Shown here: in pieces, positions 6,885-13,248 of the stretch
Layout: the number at the start of each line of letters is the position of its first letter
Numbering within the stretch: position 1 is the stretch's first letter
Source: Faecalicatena sp.
GTDB taxonomy: Bacteria > Bacillota > Clostridia > Lachnospirales > Lachnospiraceae
DNA: 15,339 bases
NCBI GenBank assembly: GCA_009774255.1
Contig: VSNK01000128.1
Location: 1 to 15,339 of the forward strand
Direction of reading: 5' to 3'
The notes under the pieces: model-generated
The model's input: the letters and a program-made list of their open reading frames with translations, nothing else
Database searches by the model: none
Told to the model about the DNA's origin: nothing
Position numbers and translations under genes: made by a program

Positions 6885-7714
6885 ATTGCCGACCCCTTCC
6901 CTTCCATGTCATTTCTGGTGGTAAATGCCATACTGATCAGGACGAAGATCATCAGAGAGACCGACAGCCCTGACCCTAAATTCCAGTTCGCACTCTTCGT
7001 AAACTCCTGCTCGATGATATTTCCGATCAACTGCAGCTTTCCCCCGCCCAGAATATCCGATATCACAAAGGATGTCATGGACGGCACGAACACCATCACG
7101 ATCCCGCTCAAAAGTCCCGGAATCGACAGCGGAAAAATAATCTTCCGAAATACCGTAAATCCATTGGCTCCCAGATCTCTTGCCGCCTCTATGATGTCCT
7201 CGTCAATCTCTGCCACCGCATTAAAGATCGGGAGCACCATATAAGGCAGGTAATCATAGACCACCCCGATCATAATCGCAGTCCCCGTATTGGCGATCGG
7301 CAGGGCCTCCATCCCCAGCCTGGTGAGGATGAAATTCAGAATTCCATTGTTGGACAGAATCATCTGCCACGCCAGGATCCTCAGAATAAAATTCATCCAC
7401 ATCGGAAGAATCAGAATAAACATGGTGAACCCCTGCCTCCCCATTCCCAGATGCCGTAGAGACAGCACCAGGGGATAGGACAGAAGAATACAGATCAGGG
7501 TGCATCCCACGGCGATCTCCAGCGAGAAGATCATGGCTTTTAGATGGATCGGATCAAAGATCGCAAGGATATTTTCCAGCGAAAGGCCGCCCTCCCGGCT
7601 GGTCAGCGCATACCGAAAGATTACGCCCAGCGGGATCACGGTAAATCCGATCACCCATACAATATACGGAGAGGACAGCCATGTACGCCTGTTCAAAGTT
7701 TTTGCTTTGCTCAT
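6878..7714 (-). CDS. potB: Spermidine/putrescine ABC transporter permease PotB
   Basis: This is the second permease subunit of the polyamine importer. The 278 residues carry six likely membrane helices, the first at about residues 13-33 after a short positive N-terminus. The EAA loop is EAARDLGANGFTVFRKIIFP. PotB-type segments such as MWMNFILRILAW and VYDYLPYMVLPIFNA are visible. A strong AGGAGGT site lies 6 nt before the ATG. It follows potA after 46 nt and overlaps potC by 7 nt. Confidence 0.95.
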   Translation of the reverse strand: MSKAKTLNRRTWLSSPYIVWVIGFTVIPLGVIFRYALTSREGGLSLENILAIFDPIHLKAMIFSLEIAVGCTLICILLSYPLVLSLRHLGMGRQGFTMFILILPMWMNFILRILAWQMILSNNGILNFILTRLGMEALPIANTGTAIMIGVVYDYLPYMVLPIFNAVAEIDEDIIEAARDLGANGFTVFRKIIFPLSIPGLLSGIVMVFVPSMTSFVISDILGGGKLQLIGNIIEQEFTKSANWNLGSGLSVSLMIFVLISMAFTTRNDMEGKGSAIW

Positions 7715-7760
7715 GATTTTACCTCCTGCTTCCTTTTAGCATTCTCGGAAACTCCCTTTC

Positions 7761-8834
7761 TCAGGTGTCCTCCCGAACCACCTCTGCGTCCTCCGAATTC
7801 GGCTTGTGCATGATCTGAATATTGTCCGGCAGGATCGTCATTCCTACCACGGCTCCGATCTGAGCCGGGTTCACGCTCTGGACGATCCAGTCATAGTCAT
7901 CGGCACGGACTTTGATCTCATAAAAAGCACCTTTGAAAATGATAGATATGACCATTCCTTTTAAATATCCGTCCTCTTCCTTTACGATCACCAGATCCTC
8001 CGGACGTATGACCACATCCACCAGCTCATCCTTCGCAAATCCTGTGTCCACACAGGGAATCGGAACATTTTGGATCTCCACGAGGCAGTCCTTTCTCATG
8101 ATGCCGTCGATGATATTGCTGTCCCCGATAAAGTCCGCCACAAATGCGTTCTGCGGCTCATCATAAATGCTTTTGGATGTCCCCATCTGCTGAATGATCC
8201 CCTTATTCATGACCACAATGCGGTCCGACATGGTCAGAGCTTCCTCCTGGTCGTGAGTTACATAGACAAAAGTAATTCCGACCTCCTGCTTGATTTTAAT
8301 CAGCTCCCGCTGCATCCCATGGCGGAGCTTTAAATCCAGTGCTCCCAGGGGTTCATCCAAAAGCAGGATCTCCGGTTCGTTTACAATGGCCCGGGCGATT
8401 GCCACACGCTGCTGCTGGCCGCCGCTTAAGGAATCCGGCTTCCGATTCTCATAGCCGTCCATATTGACCAGCTTCAGTGCGTACCGGATCTTATCCTTGA
8501 TATACTGCTGGCTCTTCTTTTTCAACTTCAAGCCGAATGCGATATTTTCCGCTACATCCATATGTGGAAACAGGGAATATTTCTGAAATACCGTATTTAC
8601 ATTTCGTTTATCCGGGGAAAGGCCGGTGATATCCCTTCCCTCAAATAAGACACGCCCTTCATCTGGCTTCTCAAAACCGCCGATAATACGAAGCGTGGTA
8701 GACTTCCCGCACCCGGAGGGACCAAGGAGTGTAATGAATTCATTTCGCCCGATCTCCAGATCCAGATGGTTCAATATCCGTTTCCCGTCAAAAGATTTGC
8801 TGACGGAATCCAGTTGCAATATCACGTCCTTCAT
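7761..8834 (-). CDS. potA: Spermidine/putrescine ABC transporter ATP-binding protein
   Basis: This is the cytoplasmic ATPase that powers the PotBCD importer. From the chosen start (MKDVILQLDSV) it has 357 residues. It has Walker A GPSGCGKS (38-45), the Q-loop at Q84, signature LSGGQ (136-140), Walker B ILLLDEP (156-162) and the H-switch His194. A C-terminal TOBE-type region (about 240-340) is typical of PotA/MalK-like ATPases. The frame is open 63 nt further upstream, but the ATG at 8834 has a perfect AGGAGG at 8841-8846 and the extra residues do not resemble PotA, so the shorter form is preferred. The upstream regulator frame ends inside this ribosome site, suggesting original translational coupling. 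Confidence 0.96.
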   Translation of the reverse strand: MKDVILQLDSVSKSFDGKRILNHLDLEIGRNEFITLLGPSGCGKSTTLRIIGGFEKPDEGRVLFEGRDITGLSPDKRNVNTVFQKYSLFPHMDVAENIAFGLKLKKKSQQYIKDKIRYALKLVNMDGYENRKPDSLSGGQQQRVAIARAIVNEPEILLLDEPLGALDLKLRHGMQRELIKIKQEVGITFVYVTHDQEEALTMSDRIVVMNKGIIQQMGTSKSIYDEPQNAFVADFIGDSNIIDGIMRKDCLVEIQNVPIPCVDTGFAKDELVDVVIRPEDLVIVKEEDGYLKGMVISIIFKGAFYEIKVRADDYDWIVQSVNPAQIGAVVGMTILPDNIQIMHKPNSEDAEVVREDT

Positions 8835-8840
8835 TGACTT

Positions 8841-8847
8841 CCTCCTT
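8841..8847 (-). promoter_or_regulatory. potA ribosome binding site overlapping the regulator's original stop codon
   Basis: On the minus strand AAGGAGG (8847-8841) sits 6 nt before the potA ATG. The TAA that ends the ancestral regulator frame (8848-8846) overlaps it. This fixes the potA start and implies that ribosomes finishing the full-length regulator would have terminated on the potA site. Confidence 0.85.
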
Positions 8848-8983
8848 AAAAGCTTGGGGGGCTGCTGATCCATAAAATGGAAGACACCTTTTTGCAAGCT
8901 GAGCTTATCCTGTGTTTTCTGTTCGCCGGAAAGATAAAGGAATCTCCTTTTCGTACCGTATACTTTTCATCTCCATAGTGTAC
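8846..8983 (-). pseudogene. Severed C-terminal half of the regulator's cupin domain
   Basis: Reading straight on past the TAG at 8986-8984, in the same frame, gives 45 further codons and a TAA stop at 8848-8846. The translation (VHYGDEKYTVRKGDSF, then IFPANRKHRIS, ending LWISSPPSF) is what the second half of a small cupin barrel looks like, and closely resembles the C-terminus of XRE-cupin regulators. There is no frameshift, no in-frame ATG for a restart, and no ribosome site of its own. It is therefore either a decayed part of the gene or is reached by stop-codon readthrough. Confidence 0.8.
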
Positions 8984-9394
8984 CTAAATCTTGCCGTCCA
9001 GCACATAGCCGAATTCTTCCCCTTCGTGGGGTTTGTCAACAGGCATGGTCTGCCCGGGCTGGAGGCGTACCAGAATCGGTTCCAGGCTCCTGCTCTGCGC
9101 GGTCGCGATCAGCCAGGTAATGCTGTTGCCGTCTTCATCCTCCTTTTCAAAATAATCTTCCTTTGGAAAAACAATCTGCAGATCATCCTCATCGTGAAAA
9201 AAATCGGAAAGGTTGGTTCCCAGACATTCCACGATATCCAGAAGGGTGGATACGGACGGCGCGGTCAGCCCGCGCTCCAACTGGGATATGAATCCCTTGG
9301 TCAGCTCCGTGCGGTCCGCAAGCTCCTCCTGAGTCAATCCGTTCTGGTTCCGAAGGTTACGGATTTTCATGCCGATCTGTTCTTCAATGCTCAT
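8984..9394 (-). CDS. XRE-family regulator with cupin domain, cut short by an in-frame TAG
   Basis: This is a likely transcriptional regulator of the pot operon that it heads. Residues 8-62 form a Cro/C1-type helix-turn-helix (KIRNLRNQNGLTQEELADRT, then GFISQLERGLTAPSVSTLLDI). After a linker, a cupin begins at about residue 100 (LEPILVRLQPG, EGEEFGYVLDGKI). The frame stops at residue 136 in the middle of the cupin barrel; with the continuation at 8846-8983 it would be 182 codons with one TAG, the usual length for this family. PuuR-like XRE-cupin proteins are known to control polyamine genes, which fits the context. The ATG start has an AAGGA site about 11 nt upstream. The HTH looks intact, so a shortened DNA-binding protein could still be made, but probably without ligand sensing. 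A base-calling error at the TAG cannot be excluded. Confidence 0.85.
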   Translation of the reverse strand: MSIEEQIGMKIRNLRNQNGLTQEELADRTELTKGFISQLERGLTAPSVSTLLDIVECLGTNLSDFFHDEDDLQIVFPKEDYFEKEDEDGNSITWLIATAQSRSLEPILVRLQPGQTMPVDKPHEGEEFGYVLDGKI

Positions 9395-9486
9395 AGTCTC
9401 TGACTTCCTTTTTTATGTTTTTATACGTTTTTTATATATTTTTCATATGTATTTAGAGTTACTAAACTTTATATTTACCATAATCA

Positions 9487-9514
9487 ATTATACATATACT
9501 AAGTCAAAAGTCAA
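9487..9514 (-). promoter_or_regulatory. Promoter of the pot operon
   Basis: On the minus strand TTGACT (9514-9509) and a perfect TATAAT (9492-9487) are 16 nt apart, giving a leader of roughly 85 nt of AT-rich DNA before the regulator start. The -35 box is part of a tandem direct repeat TTGACTT-TTGACTT. A short palindrome ATAAT-CA-ATTAT (9480-9491) covers the -10 box. These are candidate operator sites for the XRE regulator, by position only. Confidence 0.6.
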
Positions 9515-9539
9515 CTATTATTTTCAGTTACAAGAAAAG

Positions 9540-9736
9540 TGTGCGTCTTGACGCACACGCGCGCCGAAGCGCGGTTGCGATAGCAACCATTTTCCTTATG
9601 CGCGTAGTGCGCATCCCCCGGAGGGTTGTTCTTCTATAGGAAAATTCGGAGAAGTTTCCTATAGAAGAACAAAGAGTTTCGCTTGCGAAACTCGCGCCTG
9701 CGGCGGTCGCACCGCGACATCTACCTTGTACGCCGC
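9540..9736. other. Chain of small hairpins in the gene-free stretch before the nucleoside kinase
   Basis: The gene-free interval 9395-9888 contains the pot promoter, this chain, and a terminator. Stems seen here in order are 9540-9546/9551-9557 (TGTGCGT/ACGCACA), 9573-9578/9583-9588 (GGTTGC/GCAACC), 9598-9603/9609-9614 (ATGCGC/GCGCAT), the larger stem-loop at 9626-9672, 9674-9682/9685-9693 (GAGTTTCGC/GCGAAACTC), and 9698-9705/9731-9738 (CTGCGGCG/CGCCGCAG). The loops are very short. No coding frame here is convincing. The density of back-to-back hairpins suggests a repeat cluster or a structured RNA. Confidence 0.65.
9606..9672. repeat. Stem-loop repeat, copy 1 (18-bp stem)
   Basis: AGTGCGCATCCCCCGGAGGG leads into an 18-bp perfect stem (9626-9643 with 9655-9672) around the loop ATTCGGAGAAG. 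Positions 9606-9664 align without gaps to 9737-9795, 131 bp further on. Confidence 0.85.
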
Positions 9737-9803
9737 AGTGCGCATCCCCCGGAGGGTTTTTGTTCGATAGGAAAATTCGGAGAAGTTTCCTATCGAATAA
9801 AAA
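9737..9803. repeat. Stem-loop repeat, copy 2
   Basis: This copy has the same lead and the same loop ATTCGGAGAAG as copy 1. It has a 12-bp perfect stem (9763-9774 with 9786-9797), extended by a G-T pair and T-A pairs. Three positions in the left arm differ from copy 1, and in each the right arm differs so that pairing is kept. Confidence 0.85.
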
Positions 9804-9837
9804 AAAGAGCATCCTGCTCATCACAGAATACTCTTTT
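9799..9837 (-). terminator. Intrinsic terminator of the nucleoside kinase gene
   Basis: On the minus strand AAAAGAGTATTCTG (9837-9824) pairs with CAGGATGCTCTTTT (9816-9803) over 14 bp including two G-T pairs, loop TGATGAG, and the T-run continues to 9799 for eight T in all. It lies about 50 nt after the stop codon. A shorter competing stem GAGCA/TGCTC (9807-9811/9815-9819) is also possible. Confidence 0.75.
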
Positions 9838-9888
9838 CCGTCATCAGATATCCGGATATACCTGCTTTCCTCAGGAATCCGTATCACT

Positions 9889-11559
9889 TTACACCTGGAA
9901 GCACCCGCCCCCGATGAACTCTCTTAGCAAGGAATTTTCCGGCACAAAATCACTGCCGATTCCTACAAAATAATCAAAGAACTTCAGAAGCCTTTTCGCC
10001 TCCGCGTATTCCGCGCTGTCCTTGTCCACACTGAACAGAAGCGGCTCCACATACTGCTTCAGCACGGCCAGCTCATAGAGCAGCGAAGAATTGAACATCA
10101 CATCCGCTTCCTCCTGATAAGGGAAGATATTGGCCTCTTCTCCTCTTCTGACAGACCTCCACATGGCAATGGTCCTCTGGGCGGAATTCCCCCGTGTTCT
10201 GGCATCCCGCACAATCCGCCGGATGAGCCGCCCGTCGGTGGAGGGGATCCGGTTATGCTCATCTACATTGAGCTGAGTCAAGGCACTGATATAGATTTTG
10301 AACTTATTGGCATCATCCAACATTTCCGTCAGCTTCGGATTCAGGCAGTGAATCCCTTCGATCACCAGGATGTCATTCTTCCCAAGCTTCTTCGGCTTCG
10401 TGGACCGGTTCTGCTTTCCTGCCTTAAAATCAAAAACCGGAAGGTACACCTCCTCTCCGTTCAGCAATGCCTGCATATCCTGGTTGAACAGATCCACGTC
10501 AATGGCTTCCAGACATTCAAAATCAAAATCCCCATTGGCATCCCGGGGCGTCTTTTCCCGGTCTACGAAGAAATTGTCCACCGCGATCGGATGAGGCATC
10601 AGTCCATTGACCCGAAGCTGGATGGACAGCCTGTGGGAAAATGTAGTTTTTCCGGATGAGGACGGACCTGCGATGAGAATGAATTTAACATCCGGCCTGT
10701 CTGCGATCATTTTGGCGATTTCCCCGATCTTGCGCTCCTGGTGCGCCTCCTGAACCAGCACGACCTCCTGCATATTGTCATTTGTCACCACATCATTGAG
10801 TGCCCCGACCGTGTCGATTCCCTGCTGGTCCCCCCATGCGACAGACTCACGCAGTACCTGAAACAGCTTCTGGTAAGGCTCAAAGGGCGGAACCACGTCC
10901 GGCCGGCTCATGACCGGCATCTGGATCACAAATCCTCCCTCGTAGAGATGCAGTGAAAAGTACTTCAGATATCCGGTATCCGGGACCATATATCCATAAT
11001 AGTAATCCTCGAACTTTTTAATACTGTAGATGTTCACCCTGGATACCCGGCGGTATTCAAAGAGATGTTCCTTGTCATGCATCCCATGCCTGCGGAAGAG
11101 CTCGATGGCGTCATTGGTATGTACGGAACGCTTCAGGATCGGGACTTCTTCCTTCACGAGTTCATGCATCCTTGCTTCCACCTTCCGCAGAAATGCCTCG
11201 TCCACAGTCACATCGCCTTCCACCGTACAGTAATAACCCCTGCTCACTGAGAAATGGATCCGCACCCTTTCCACATGGTCATATCCGCCCACATTATGGA
11301 CAGCCTTCACAAGCAGCAGACACATGCTCCGTTTATAAGTCTGATGTCCGATATAATCCGCTGTCGTGATAAATCCAAGCTCACAGTCCTTTTTTACCTT
11401 TTTATTCAGCTCCTGAAGCCGATACTTATTGACATATACCAAGACGATCGGATGCGCGTACAAATGCTGAAATTCCTGCGCGATTTCACGATATGTTGTC
11501 CCTGCTTCATACTGTCTGGTCTCTTCCCCGATTGTTACCGTACACATCGTTTTTTCCAT
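9889..11559 (-). CDS. TGS-domain nucleoside (uridine-type) kinase
   Basis: This is a predicted P-loop nucleoside kinase of the uridine kinase/phosphoribulokinase family carrying an N-terminal threonyl-tRNA synthetase-like part. From the chosen start (MEKTMCTVTIG) it has 556 residues, normal for this clostridial family. Residues 1-65 form a TGS domain (VTIGEETRQYEAGTTYREIA), about 66-260 a ThrRS-like second domain, and about 270-556 the kinase with Walker A AGPSSSGKTT near residue 298. DNFFVDREKTPRD and VIEGIHCLNP are kinase-type motifs. The frame opens 12 nt earlier at a TTG, but that codon touches the AAAGGA site; the ATG at 11559 has usable spacing. The nif3 gene ends 75 nt upstream, so it may be the last gene of that operon; no clear promoter was found in the gap. 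The substrate (uridine, cytidine or another nucleoside) and the purpose of the ThrRS-like part are not known from sequence. Confidence 0.88.
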   Translation of the reverse strand: MEKTMCTVTIGEETRQYEAGTTYREIAQEFQHLYAHPIVLVYVNKYRLQELNKKVKKDCELGFITTADYIGHQTYKRSMCLLLVKAVHNVGGYDHVERVRIHFSVSRGYYCTVEGDVTVDEAFLRKVEARMHELVKEEVPILKRSVHTNDAIELFRRHGMHDKEHLFEYRRVSRVNIYSIKKFEDYYYGYMVPDTGYLKYFSLHLYEGGFVIQMPVMSRPDVVPPFEPYQKLFQVLRESVAWGDQQGIDTVGALNDVVTNDNMQEVVLVQEAHQERKIGEIAKMIADRPDVKFILIAGPSSSGKTTFSHRLSIQLRVNGLMPHPIAVDNFFVDREKTPRDANGDFDFECLEAIDVDLFNQDMQALLNGEEVYLPVFDFKAGKQNRSTKPKKLGKNDILVIEGIHCLNPKLTEMLDDANKFKIYISALTQLNVDEHNRIPSTDGRLIRRIVRDARTRGNSAQRTIAMWRSVRRGEEANIFPYQEEADVMFNSSLLYELAVLKQYVEPLLFSVDKDSAEYAEAKRLLKFFDYFVGIGSDFVPENSLLREFIGGGCFQV

Positions 11560-11634
11560 AATCCGTACCAATCCTTTCTTCTATCATATATTTTCAACTT
11601 TCCACATACCATGTCATGGCCTCCGGGCAATTCC

Positions 11635-12417
11635 TTAAACAACAGAAAATGGATGGACCACCGGAGCGGTCATGATCTCCACTCCTGCAATCCGATTTTC
11701 CAGAAAATGCTTCATATCCTCCATAAAAATATATTCCGTGCCATAATGCCCTGCGTCGATCACCGCCAGCCCCTGCTCCCATGCGTCCAGTCCGTCATGA
11801 TGACCGATATCTCCTGTCACGAGCACATCCGCCTCTTTGGCAATGGCCGGGGCTACCGCGCTTTTTCCGGATCCCGGGGATACAGCCAGCCGCCGCACTT
11901 CCCTGTCCGGATCGCCGAACACTTTCACATGTTCCAGAGACAGACGGTCCTTGATATAGGAACAGCATTCTCTCAGGGGCATGCTTTTTTCCAGACCGCC
12001 GACACGTCCGATGCCTTCCTCTCTCCCGTCGATCTCTGCGGTCACGTCCAGCACCCGGGCATCCCGAAGCCCCAGGATCCGCCCCGCCAGATCCGCCATT
12101 CCAAGCACATCATAATTGGTGTGCATGGCATAGTAGGAAATGTCGTTTTGGATCAGCTCCAGAATCCGCCGGCTTACAAAATCCTCATCCGTGACAGCTT
12201 TCAGCGGGCTGAAGATCAGAGGATGATGGGTGATCAGCATATCCGCATGAAAAGCTATTGCCCCGCGGATCACTGCTTCCGTTGCATCCAGCGCCAGATA
12301 GATCCTCTCTACTTCCTTTTCACTCCTTCCGGCCTGCAGCCCTACATTGTCAAAGCTCAAGGCCGCCGTTTTCGGATATGTTTCTTCTATGATACCGATG
12401 ATTTCTCTACACTTCAT
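11635..12417 (-). CDS. Nif3-like dinuclear metal centre protein (YqfO family)
   Basis: This is a conserved cytoplasmic protein of the NIF3/YbgI family, which forms a toroidal hexamer with a two-metal site; its reaction is not firmly established. The 260 residues match the single-domain form, without the PII-like insert seen in Bacillus YqfO. The expected metal ligands are visible: H64 and H65 in THHPLIF, D103 in HTNYDVLG, and H224 and E228 in GHYGTEYI. The ATG overlaps the end of trmK by 11 nt and has a GGAG site inside trmK, so the two are translationally coupled. The trmK-nif3 pair after rpoD is typical of Firmicutes. Confidence 0.93.
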   Translation of the reverse strand: MKCREIIGIIEETYPKTAALSFDNVGLQAGRSEKEVERIYLALDATEAVIRGAIAFHADMLITHHPLIFSPLKAVTDEDFVSRRILELIQNDISYYAMHTNYDVLGMADLAGRILGLRDARVLDVTAEIDGREEGIGRVGGLEKSMPLRECCSYIKDRLSLEHVKVFGDPDREVRRLAVSPGSGKSAVAPAIAKEADVLVTGDIGHHDGLDAWEQGLAVIDAGHYGTEYIFMEDMKHFLENRIAGVEIMTAPVVHPFSVV

Positions 12418-13237
12418 AATACTCCAGCCCTTTCCTGATATATCTCATCTCTTCTTCCAGCTCCGCTTCGCGCCTCCGGGGCTTCTCTCCGGGTTTTCCT
12501 TTTAGCTTAGAAAGGATGTCCCGGCGAATCTCATATTCCCGATCCAGATATTCCCGCAGAACCGGATGCCGCATCTCCAGCAGCAGCTTTCCATAGCGGA
12601 CTTCCGTTTCATCCCATATCCTGCTTTTCTTCGTATCACACACTTCCGGTCCGTCCTGCTGCCTGCTTTCATCCGTGCCTCTTACCGCTTCCGGTCTGTC
12701 CTGCATCCTGCTTTTATCCACTCCTCTTACCGCTTCCGTTCTTCCGGCGCTGCCGCCATGGCGCGGCGAGACCTTCATCATAGGATAATACTTCCCGTCG
12801 TCCTTTACCATATCCTCCCGAAGAAAGAAAAAACCTTCCTCTAAAAGAAAGGCTCTGACTTTCGCGATCTCGGACTGAGGCTGCAGGATCAGCTCTTGCA
12901 GGGATAAGACCGTCTCCGGATATTCTTTTAAGAGCCGGATCATAAGTGGTCCTCCCATTCCTGCAAGCACGGCGGTATCTGCTTCCGACGGCCTCAGCTT
13001 CTCAAAGCCATCCGATAAACGCAACCCGATCTTTCCTTCCATACCGCTTTCCTTCACATGCTCTTTGGCCCTTTTCAGCGGGCCCTCATTGATGTCCATG
13101 GCAATGGCCGAATCCGCCAGCCCTTTCCGCACAAGATAAATCGGGATATAGGCGTGATCCGTACCTATATCCACAACCCGATGCCCGGCAGTCACAAGGG
13201 ACGCAACTGCCTGCAGCCTGCCCGATAATTCCATCAT
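12407..13237 (-). CDS. trmK: tRNA (adenine(22)-N1)-methyltransferase with an internal tandem repeat
   Basis: This enzyme methylates A22 of bacterial tRNAs using S-adenosylmethionine. The Rossmann core shows motif I VVDIGTDHAYIP, then AMDIN, LAGMGG and LILQPQ, as in Bacillus TrmK (YqfN). The C-terminal part (RYGKLLLEMRHPVLREYLDREYE) is the usual helical, coiled-coil-like region. With 276 residues it is about 40 longer than the Bacillus protein. The excess is a 15-residue tandem repeat (about residues 167-210) inserted between the two domains. The frame opens at a TTG at 13252 that overlaps the rpoD stop by 4 nt. I favour the ATG at 13237 or 13234 because the family normally begins MELS-RL and a GAGGG lies just upstream. 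The product ends in an 11-nt overlap with nif3. Confidence 0.92.
   Translation of the reverse strand: MMELSGRLQAVASLVTAGHRVVDIGTDHAYIPIYLVRKGLADSAIAMDINEGPLKRAKEHVKESGMEGKIGLRLSDGFEKLRPSEADTAVLAGMGGPLMIRLLKEYPETVLSLQELILQPQSEIAKVRAFLLEEGFFFLREDMVKDDGKYYPMMKVSPRHGGSAGRTEAVRGVDKSRMQDRPEAVRGTDESRQQDGPEVCDTKKSRIWDETEVRYGKLLLEMRHPVLREYLDREYEIRRDILSKLKGKPGEKPRRREAELEEEMRYIRKGLEYYEV
12601..12732 (-). repeat. In-frame 45-bp tandem repeat inside trmK
   Basis: Two 45-bp units (12688-12732 and 12643-12687) are 38/45 identical, followed by a diverged 42-bp unit (12601-12642) and flanked by the start of another unit at 12733. They encode TEAVRGVDKSRMQDR, PEAVRGTDESRQQDG and PEVCDTKKSRIWDE. All units are multiples of three, so the reading frame is kept. 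The last unit runs into the conserved RYGKLLL block, suggesting that the repeat grew from the domain junction. Confidence 0.85.
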
Positions 13238-13248
13238 CCTGCCCTCTG

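Noticed and set aside
8835..8897. A 21-residue N-terminal extension of PotA (MQKGVFHFMDQQ)
   Set aside because: It overlaps the cupin tail in another frame and has no ribosome site, while the ATG at 8834 has a perfect AGGAGG and starts at the family's usual position.
9540..9803. CRISPR array
   Set aside because: There are only two similar units 131 bp apart, with structured and non-unique DNA between them; no regular repeat-spacer pattern and no cas genes are present.
9528..9887. A 119-codon minus-strand frame through the hairpin cluster
   Set aside because: It only reads repeat sequence rich in Arg and Ser and has no ribosome site; the terminator of the nucleoside kinase lies inside it.
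11254..12438. A 394-codon open frame on the plus strand opposite the nucleoside kinase and nif3 genes
   Set aside because: It lies wholly antisense to two well-recognised genes, its translation is rich in H, P, C and R as expected of a complementary-strand frame, and it shows no known motif or ribosome site.
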